From: Candidatus Daviesbacteria bacterium
GTDB lineage: Bacteria > Patescibacteriota > Microgenomatia > Daviesbacterales > UBA10151
Reading direction: 5' to 3'
NCBI GenBank assembly: GCA_016183225.1
Contig: JACPEZ010000012.1
Location: 1 to 36,105, forward strand
DNA: 36,105 nt
The stretch's first letter is position 1. Every line of letters begins with the position of its first letter. The notes beneath the pieces were generated by a model. That model saw nothing but the letters and a program-made list of their open reading frames with translations, had not been told where the DNA came from and searched no databases. Shown here piece after piece: positions 31,501 to 36,105 of the stretch. A program made the translations under genes and the position numbers.

Positions 31501-33450
31501 GCCGGTGGTCCGGACAATGCTGCCTGAAGGACGAAGCCGGGAAAAAGCAAACCCGGTATTGTGAATCATTACCATACCACCCTGGCCTGCAGCATACGTA
31601 TTCCAATCAGCAACAGAAAGATCATAGAATTTTTTAGGGGTAGGCGCGTTTTGAACTTCTTTTACCTCTTGACCGCTTAAAGCAGTGCGGCGCAAAAACT
31701 GAGCAGTTTTTATATCGACTGATGCCACTTTCTCTGATATAGCCAAAATGCTATCCCGATCAATTCGGCCATGTGCAGACCAGTAATTTAACTCATAAGC
31801 CAAAGGGCCTGAACCTCTTTTATGAAATCTTTTTTTCACCAGGCCGAGATCAAAAAGCAAATCTCTCCAACTTCTAAACTCAAGCGGTAGAGCCGTCTGC
31901 TTCCTGCTCTCGCTTTTTAATCTTGCCAGGCGTAAGCAATTAGAGAGATAGGGTTTAAGCTCATCTGCCAGATAGTTTACTTGTGGTAAAGTACAAAGCT
32001 GTACAGAATAAGTCTTTTGTTTACCCTTGCCATAGGCTTCCTTCGATTTAACTGAAGGGTGAAATCCCAGTAAACTAAGCAGTGATGCCAGATCTTGAAT
32101 CATTGCCTCGCTAACACTGCAGTAGGAAGGACTTCCATCAATCGCCACATAACCATCACTATCTAAAAGCCCTGCAATAAAAGCTCTCACAACCGGCAGA
32201 GGTGATTTAGTAATAATCTCCGGCACTCTGATTAAATTATCTTTTGGTCCAAACTTCTCCAGCCCGCAAGCCTCAAGCAAATCATGCACAAATCTTTGGT
32301 TTAAAGTGGCAATAGACAAAAGTCCTCTTTTGTCTTTTTGAATTGAAATTTTCATATCCCTTTTTAAAAGTATTGCTTGTACTTTTTTCAGTACATCTTC
32401 TGTACCAGAAAACCATCTTACTCTGTATTGCCTTAATGCCGGGACATAACCAAATGAACCATCTCCTAAAGTAAAACCAATCAGCCAACCTAAATCTTCA
32501 TCTACGGTCATTGAGTCCACAGAATTTAATTTTTGCCAAGGCCAATAGGTGGAAGCTTGATCCGGACCAAATAATATATCCCCCTTTCTTAACTGATCTG
32601 CTCTTGTTTCAACAAGACCTGTACCTTTAAGTACCAGAAATGGATGCCATAAGCTGGTTTGTACCTTAGTGCCCTGATAGGTAGTAACAATAAGTTGTTG
32701 ATCAACGGGCACATCAAATTGCCATACATGGGTAACATTTTTTAAACCTACTTCACCCGAGGCTGGATTCATTGCCACAGTTTTAATATTAAGATCAGAA
32801 ACATCAAAAGCTACTCCCTGGCCTTCTCTGGTACCAGTTCTATCATCGGCAATGGCTCGGGATACAAGTACCTCGATAGGTTCAATACCACAAAATGTAG
32901 TCCAAACTCTGGCATCAGATGAAATACAGCCACCACCTGTCTGATGGATCAGCGCGGCATATTTAACCGAGTCAAATATTTCCGGCAGGGAATCACCCAC
33001 CGGCAGCACAAAACAGGCCGAATATTGCAGGCCGTTTTGTTTTCCGGCATTCATAATGGTAGGGGAATTAGGTAAAAATTCCTGGCGGACCATCATGGTA
33101 TAAAAATGTTTAGCTATCTCTTCGACATTGTTCGGGGTTGCTCCGAAGTCAAAATCACCCGAGGCAATATCATAGGCAATATGCCAAAACCTCTCTGCCA
33201 CTGTCTCCACTACTTCCAGATTCCCCCCTTTTAATAAATATCTTTCCTGCAAAATTTTATTGGAACTTTCGGAAAAAGTGGGGGTGGGCAACTCTTTGGG
33301 CATGGACGGAATCTTTTTGTAGCGGGGCATAAATCTTGTTTCAAAGCTGCGGCCATTGCGATCCCACCCGTTATGCTTACCGTTAGTTTTTCGAAGACGC
33401 GGTCTTGGCATGGCCACAATTTGTAATATCGGTTTTGTTTTTTTTGTCAT
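28585..33450 (-). CDS. nrdJ: Adenosylcobalamin-dependent (class II) ribonucleotide reductase with two inteins
   Basis: A 1621-residue precursor with extein parts 1-174, 632-817 and 1187-1621, giving 795 aa after splicing. It makes deoxyribonucleotides using adenosylcobalamin. SACFVLPVGDS holds one redox Cys, and STNP joined to CGEQPLAPWDACNLGSINL holds the radical Cys and the second redox Cys. The C-terminus has a TSCPD-type domain and a zinc-ribbon tail (CPECGS...CKKCHSCGYSLC). Both inteins sit in active-site motifs. After SINLGKFYEE the sequence passes straight to VHKNRRIGLGVMGF, where relatives have about 45 more residues, so an internal deletion is suspected. It overlaps nrdR by ATGA. Confidence 0.95.
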   Translation of the reverse strand: MTKKTKPILQIVAMPRPRLRKTNGKHNGWDRNGRSFETRFMPRYKKIPSMPKELPTPTFSESSNKILQERYLLKGGNLEVVETVAERFWHIAYDIASGDFDFGATPNNVEEIAKHFYTMMVRQEFLPNSPTIMNAGKQNGLQYSACFVLPVGDSLPEIFDSVKYAALIHQTGGGCISSDARVWTTFCGIEPIEVLVSRAIADDRTGTREGQGVAFDVSDLNIKTVAMNPASGEVGLKNVTHVWQFDVPVDQQLIVTTYQGTKVQTSLWHPFLVLKGTGLVETRADQLRKGDILFGPDQASTYWPWQKLNSVDSMTVDEDLGWLIGFTLGDGSFGYVPALRQYRVRWFSGTEDVLKKVQAILLKRDMKISIQKDKRGLLSIATLNQRFVHDLLEACGLEKFGPKDNLIRVPEIITKSPLPVVRAFIAGLLDSDGYVAIDGSPSYCSVSEAMIQDLASLLSLLGFHPSVKSKEAYGKGKQKTYSVQLCTLPQVNYLADELKPYLSNCLRLARLKSESRKQTALPLEFRSWRDLLFDLGLVKKRFHKRGSGPLAYELNYWSAHGRIDRDSILAISEKVASVDIKTAQFLRRTALSGQEVKEVQNAPTPKKFYDLSVADWNTYAAGQGGMVMIHNTGFAFSRLRPSGSIVRTTGGVASGPVSFLRVFNAATESIKQGGTRRGANMGILRVDHPDILDFIRSKAELDDLNKPVYEGIAPLLPDDSARGYLKTLLLDKQIANFNISVAATDRFMEAVAKGEDYELVAPHNGEAVGKLNAKQVFDEIVERAWHTGDPGLIFIDRINNSPANPVPKLETIESTNPCVTGDTLVSTENGWKRADEIKTGERISTILGSGLVDAIEVYNSRPVYRVRFSDGAEVRATAAHQFHAIVHEDRTKNSANKKFTALRLDQLKAGDMVRVASALMPDRPVFDLPKGWSEKEYGFFVGVLIGDGCITETSIKRNVVKVAINTSEKEWNEIIRNILKKAGSKFVSLDASKGLSANFTVQNSSGAALLVKQSYLKPAYSYEKRIPIEYQQTNREFLKGILDGLFSTDGNVNLTSTHPFLRLKTTSKQLALDIRRILLCFGIHGRVVTIGLVKDGHIGERIIVSKHQQYEVIISGASMKTFVEQIGLTHPQKQQRLQEARLKFSLTGNTWLTQIISIEADGIEKVYDLHEPISDTWITEGIVSRGCGEQPLAPWDACNLGSINLGKFYEEVHKNRRIGLGVMGFADMLFKLKIPYNSQKALEMGERVMKFINEEGHAKSEELALGRGPFPSWAHSIYAKDKPIRNSTVTTIAPTGTISIIGDCSSGIEPVFALAYIHKAKGAGDNMRLLTIANQTFEDIARKEGFYSDDLAKKVLDRGSVKGLQEVPDSWQEVFVTAPEISPERHVKMQAAFQKYTDNGVSKTINLPNSATVEDVKTAYLLAWQTGCNGITIYRDGSKSTQVLNVSSTLQPAPVAGRPMILRGRTYKISTPVGEAFITVNRNEHDQPFEVFVTVGKGGMHTMADAEAMGRLVSLSLRLGRNGGAVDPKEVASKIISQLKGIGGASSVGFGKNRVLSLADAIAKVLSEDLALNGVSKGEIEQVPLNLTTSTNVDLCPECGSASFVMEEGCKKCHSCGYSLC
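29893..30999 (-). other. Intein 2 in NrdJ, at the catalytic cysteine, with atypical C-terminus
   Basis: Precursor residues 818-1186 (369 aa). It starts with CVTGDTLVSTENGW (block A), has TAAHQF (block B) and two LAGLIDADG endonuclease motifs (GVLIGDG and GILDGLFSTDG). The flanks rejoin as TNP|CGEQPL, so the +1 residue is the radical Cys itself. The last intein residues are GIVSRG, whereas inteins normally end in His-Asn; both are replaced (Arg-Gly). Splicing competence is therefore uncertain. Confidence 0.85.
31558..32928 (-). other. Intein 1 in NrdJ with LAGLIDADG endonuclease
   Basis: Precursor residues 175-631 (457 aa). It begins CISSDARVWTTF, has SLWHPFLV (block B) and two dodecapeptide motifs (LIGFTLGDGSF and FIAGLLDSDGYV), and ends FYDLSVADWNTYAAG...MVMIHN. 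The next extein residue is Thr, and the flanks rejoin as HQTGGG|TGFAFSRLRP, a normal NrdJ sequence. All key splicing residues (Cys1, His-Asn end, Thr+1) are present. Confidence 0.92.
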
Positions 33451-33887
33451 AATGTCTCCAGTTCTTTTTTAAAATCTTTAGGGTCGCCAAAATCCCTATA
33501 GACGCTGGCAAAGCGCAAATATGCCACCGGATCCAATTTCTTAAGTTCGGATAAAACCCACTTGCCTAAAGCGCGCGACTCGATTTCTTTCAGATGCCTG
33601 CTTCTGATTCTGGCTTCAATCCGGTCAATAATACCGACAACTTTCTCAATGCCGGGCCGTTTTTCCAAAGCCCTCATCAACCCCGCTCGCAGCTTATCCT
33701 CGGTGAATGACTCTCTTCTCCCGTCTTTTTTAATCACAGACACTTCCAAAGCTGCCAAAGTTTCATAGGTGGTAAAGCGTCTGGCGCATTTCAAACACTG
33801 CCTTCTTCTTCTGATTTCCCCGCGCGAGAAGACGGTTCTTTTGTCAACCACCTTACTTAAGAAGCTCTGGCAAAAAGGACATTTCAC
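33447..33887 (-). CDS. nrdR: Transcriptional repressor NrdR
   Basis: A 146-aa regulator of ribonucleotide reductase genes that senses ATP/dATP. The N-terminal zinc ribbon uses Cys3, Cys6, Cys31 and Cys34 (CPFC...CLKC), and an ATP-cone follows (about 46-136, VIKKDGRRESFTEDKLRAGL to VAYLRFASVYRDF). It starts with GTG, whose extended -10 (TGCTAAAAT) ends 7 bases upstream, so it should be leaderless. Its stop overlaps the nrdJ ATG, placing repressor and target in one unit. Confidence 0.96.
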   Translation of the reverse strand: MKCPFCQSFLSKVVDKRTVFSRGEIRRRRQCLKCARRFTTYETLAALEVSVIKKDGRRESFTEDKLRAGLMRALEKRPGIEKVVGIIDRIEARIRSRHLKEIESRALGKWVLSELKKLDPVAYLRFASVYRDFGDPKDFKKELETL

Positions 33888-33894
33888 AAACCAT

Positions 33895-33903
33895 ATTTTA
33901 GCA
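33895..33903 (-). promoter_or_regulatory. nrdR-nrdJ operon -10 promoter
   Basis: The extended -10 TGCTAAAAT (minus strand) ends 7 bases before the GTG. A TTGACA lies 24 bases upstream of the box, too far to be its usual -35. Confidence 0.55.
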
Positions 33904-33914
33904 TAACATATTGA

Positions 33915-33934
33915 TATCTTGAAGTGTCAAGATA
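33915..33934. promoter_or_regulatory. Inverted repeat upstream of nrdR
   Basis: TATCTTG, AAGTGT, CAAGATA: a perfect 7-bp inverted repeat. CAAGATAT recurs at 33936-33943. It lies just upstream of the nrdR -10 and might be an operator, but it does not match the NrdR-box consensus. Confidence 0.4.
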
Positions 33935-33950
33935 CAAGATATTGGATAGT

Positions 33951-34592
33951 TTACTGGATTACTACTTTAGTCATTACATCCCCGACTTCAATTTTTTCCA
34001 CCACTTCAATTCCGGAAATCACCCGGCCAAAAATAGTATAGTTTGGTTGAAGGGAATAATCCTTTTTCAGGATAAAAAACTGGCTGCCGTTGGTATTTGG
34101 TCCGGCGTTAGCCATGGCCACCACGCCTTTTTCATAAGATCCGGTTACGGGTTCATCGGGAAATATATAACCCGGTCCGCCGGTGCCATTTCCCAAAGGA
34201 TCGCCACCCTGAACCACCCAATCCTCGACTCTGTGAAAGGTTAATCCGTTATAAAAACCATTGGCTGCAAGCAATATAAAATTAGAGGCCGTCATTGGCG
34301 ATTCAGAAAAAATCTCCAGTTCAAAAGCGCCTTTACTGGTGGAAACTATCGCCTTTTTGTTTTCTAAAAATTCCTCTTTTAAAACACCGGGAAATTTCCC
34401 CACCAGTTTATTTTGGGCAAAAGGTAACTCTGAAGGTTGTGGTTGTTCAAAAAGAAAATTTAAGCCCGCGGGGGAGGGAGATGGTGAAGGGGACAAACTA
34501 ATCTCTTTCTTAAATTGCACGAAAACGAAATATATGGAAGCTGCGATAACAAAAGTAATCACCAGTAATTTTAAAAAGTTTTGGGAAATCAC
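33951..34592 (-). CDS. Membrane-anchored cyclophilin-type peptidyl-prolyl isomerase
   Basis: A 213-aa protein with an N-terminal membrane helix (LLVITFVIAASIYFVFV, about 9-25), a short Ser-Pro linker and a cyclophilin domain (about 80-213). FHRVEDWVVQGGDPLGNGTGGPGY and NTNGSQFFI are family signatures. The domain is predicted to lie outside the membrane and to help fold exported proteins. It starts with GTG 34592, 5 bases after the dacA stop, so the two are cotranscribed. Confidence 0.9.
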   Translation of the reverse strand: MISQNFLKLLVITFVIAASIYFVFVQFKKEISLSPSPSPSPAGLNFLFEQPQPSELPFAQNKLVGKFPGVLKEEFLENKKAIVSTSKGAFELEIFSESPMTASNFILLAANGFYNGLTFHRVEDWVVQGGDPLGNGTGGPGYIFPDEPVTGSYEKGVVAMANAGPNTNGSQFFILKKDYSLQPNYTIFGRVISGIEVVEKIEVGDVMTKVVIQ

Positions 34593-34597
34593 AGTTT

Positions 34598-35506
34598 CTA
34601 TATAACATCTAAAATCATATTAAGCAAGCTTTTTGCTTCGTCTCTTCTGGCTTGTGAACCCAAAAGCACCCCCAGCACCTCCCGGTTTCCCCTTCTGGCC
34701 AGAGTTATCAAAGTCATGCCTGCCTCGGGGGTGAATCCTGTTTTAAAACCAACTACCCCCGGATAGGTAGTCAGTAAATTAATTCCCGAATACATATCAT
34801 AATCCTGATGTTTTTCCGTTACGGGCAGATAAACATGATACTTGGATGAAATATCCACCACTTGAGGATAATGTTTAATTAAGTATCTTGCCAGAATGGC
34901 CAGATCGTAAGCGCTGGAGTAGGAATTGCGGGAATCTTCATCAAGACCGGTGGGGTTGATAAAAAATGTGTTTTTCATGCCCAGCTGACTAGCCTTGGAA
35001 TTCATCAATCCTATGAATTCCTCTCTGTCTCCGGTGGTCCCTTCTGCCAAAACTTCAGCCGCATCATTGGCCGAAATAAGAAAAATGCCGTATAAAAGCT
35101 CTTTTAAAGTCAGTCTCTCTCCGGCAATCAAAAGCATCTTGTCCGGTTCCATGTCGGCCGCCCGCCGGGAAACCATATACTCATCATCCAGGTTTTTTCT
35201 CTCCAGAGCAATCAAAACAGTCATCATTTTAACCAAAGAGGCAATGGGTAATCTGTTGTGAATATTTTTGCCATAAAAAACCTGGCCTGTTTTAGTGTCA
35301 ATAAAAAAAACCGCATTGGCCGTAATATCCGGTATCAAAACAGATGAAGGGGATTCCTGCGGCTGCCATTGATTAATTCCTAAAACTGCCTCTTTTTGCA
35401 CCATGGGAGAAATGAACTCACTGCTGTGATTTAACCTGGGAATAATCATCAAAAAAACCCATGCTCCAACCAGTAAAGCCGAAAATAGCATCAATTTTTT
35501 AACCAT
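34598..35506 (-). CDS. dacA: D-alanyl-D-alanine carboxypeptidase (S11 family)
   Basis: A 302-aa penicillin-binding enzyme with an N-terminal membrane anchor or signal helix (about 4-23). The three active-site motifs are SLVK (Ser90/Lys93), SAN (145-147) and KTG (255-257). It trims the terminal D-Ala from peptidoglycan stem peptides. There is no long C-terminal extension. The L,D-transpeptidase across the divergent spacer needs tetrapeptides of the kind this enzyme can produce from pentapeptides, so the pair fits one wall-remodelling route. The symbol is by family. Confidence 0.92.
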   Translation of the reverse strand: MVKKLMLFSALLVGAWVFLMIIPRLNHSSEFISPMVQKEAVLGINQWQPQESPSSVLIPDITANAVFFIDTKTGQVFYGKNIHNRLPIASLVKMMTVLIALERKNLDDEYMVSRRAADMEPDKMLLIAGERLTLKELLYGIFLISANDAAEVLAEGTTGDREEFIGLMNSKASQLGMKNTFFINPTGLDEDSRNSYSSAYDLAILARYLIKHYPQVVDISSKYHVYLPVTEKHQDYDMYSGINLLTTYPGVVGFKTGFTPEAGMTLITLARRGNREVLGVLLGSQARRDEAKSLLNMILDVI

Positions 35507-35533
35507 AGCTTTTCATCTTATCTAAATTGCCTC

Positions 35534-35563
35534 TTGACGTAAAGATTTAGACTCATTCACAAT
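35534..35563 (+). promoter_or_regulatory. L,D-transpeptidase gene promoter
   Basis: TTGACG (35534-35539), an 18-base spacer and CACAAT (35558-35563), 8 bases before the ATG at 35572. The -10 is a moderate match. No ribosome site. Confidence 0.45.
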
Positions 35564-35571
35564 TAAGTTAG

Positions 35572-36105
35572 ATGTTTTACCGTCTGCTGCCCGTTCTGAC
35601 AATCATAGGACTTTTAATTTTTGTTGCTTTCAACTTTCAAAATATCAGGCGTGAGCTGGTTTACAAACTGGGCATTTCAGGAGACCCCACCCTCTCTTGC
35701 TGTCGGGAAGACCAAATCTCCAAAACGGGCGATTTTGACGAAAACGCTTCCGTGGCCATCTTTAACGGATCTGCTATTAACTACCCCAAAACTTCCCTAG
35801 CCTATGCAAATTCACAAACTCCTCAACCACAAGTTTTAGGAACTACCAATGCAACCGGAGAGGAAAAATGGATTGAGGTTTCCCTTGATGAACAAAAAGT
35901 CAGAGCCTGGGAGGGAAATAAAGTGGTAATGGAGTTTTTGGTATCCACCGGCAAATGGGCCCCTACTCCCAAAGGGGAATATAGCATCTGGTATAAAACC
36001 AGAAATCAGGTGATGTCAGGCGGCTCCAAAGATTTGGGCACTTATTATTATCTGCCCAATGTGCCCCATAATATGTTTTTTTACAGAGGTTATGCCATTC
36101 ATGGG
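35572..36105 (+). CDS. L,D-transpeptidase (YkuD-like), 3' end cut by window
   Basis: 178 codons from ATG 35572 to the right edge, no stop. It has an N-terminal membrane helix (LLPVLTIIGLLIFVAF), a linker of about 80 residues, then KWIEVSLDEQKVRAWEGNKVVMEFLVSTGKWAPTPKGEYSIW, the start of a YkuD fold (sequence given in pieces by family blocks: WIEVSLDEQKVRAWEG and PTPKGEYSIW). The final residues YAIHG match the first conserved His-Gly; the catalytic HGC part lies beyond the window. The enzyme family makes 3-3 cross-links in peptidoglycan. Confidence 0.85.
   Translation, partial: MFYRLLPVLTIIGLLIFVAFNFQNIRRELVYKLGISGDPTLSCCREDQISKTGDFDENASVAIFNGSAINYPKTSLAYANSQTPQPQVLGTTNATGEEKWIEVSLDEQKVRAWEGNKVVMEFLVSTGKWAPTPKGEYSIWYKTRNQVMSGGSKDLGTYYYLPNVPHNMFFYRGYAIHG

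Noticed and set aside
33915-33943. Possible NrdR boxes upstream of nrdR
   Set aside because: The repeat TATCTTG/CAAGATA does not fit the ACACWATATATWGTGT pattern, so I list it only as an inverted repeat.

Overview
The window looks like a piece of a small, tightly packed bacterial genome. My best inference is a Patescibacteria (Candidate Phyla Radiation) lineage, perhaps Microgenomates-like. The reasons are indirect. Genes overlap by a few bases or sit almost back to back. Several orphan genes occur without their usual pathway (a CofE-like ligase, a HisG-like protein). Repeated ArnT/PMT-like membrane glycosyltransferases, a lone NnrD, a class II ribonucleotide reductase with inteins and a proline-rich single-pass protein are all present. 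TGA is used as a stop (for example in the ATGA gene overlaps), so this is not a TGA-recoding lineage.

Layout, left to right. 1-5922: three related polytopic glycosyltransferases, a GalE-like epimerase and a CofE-like protein, suggesting envelope glycan or glycolipid assembly. 5900-9417: nnrD and secA. 9484-10419: a proline-rich membrane protein whose gene carries GC-rich palindromic repeats. 10420-15297: an eight-gene minus-strand operon, lysS - DUF2000 - HD - HD - serS - three small membrane proteins. 15350-19066: an accessory block with an orphan HisG-like protein and two M49 (dipeptidyl-peptidase III)-like proteins, one with an HExxH site and one that has lost it. 19063-19663: greA and tRNA-Glu(CTC). 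19724-21813: a sensor kinase with an apparent frameshift, a lone receiver and a NUDIX hydrolase. 21820-22456: a TrpR-like regulator bracketed by two nearly identical 24-bp palindromes. 22562-24754: a 50-aa protein and a membrane pyrophosphatase. 24834-25535: an unrecognised protein. 25586-33887: nrdR - nrdJ (two inteins) - cobO - lon. 33951-36105: cyclophilin, D,D-carboxypeptidase and the start of an L,D-transpeptidase.

Functional links: NrdR should repress the B12-dependent reductase NrdJ, and the neighbouring cobalamin adenosyltransferase would supply its cofactor. lon has a CIRCE-like HrcA operator lying across its promoter. DacA, the cyclophilin and the L,D-transpeptidase act at the cell wall. 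The pyrophosphatase could turn PPi from tRNA charging and polymer synthesis into an ion gradient.

A recurring pattern is that most first genes of transcription units have a -10 box only about 6-9 bases before the start codon and no ribosome binding site, suggesting leaderless mRNAs. Genes inside operons more often have AAGGAG-like sites or stop/start overlaps. No stretch longer than 300 bases lacks a gene. No CRISPR array, rRNA or insertion sequence was seen.
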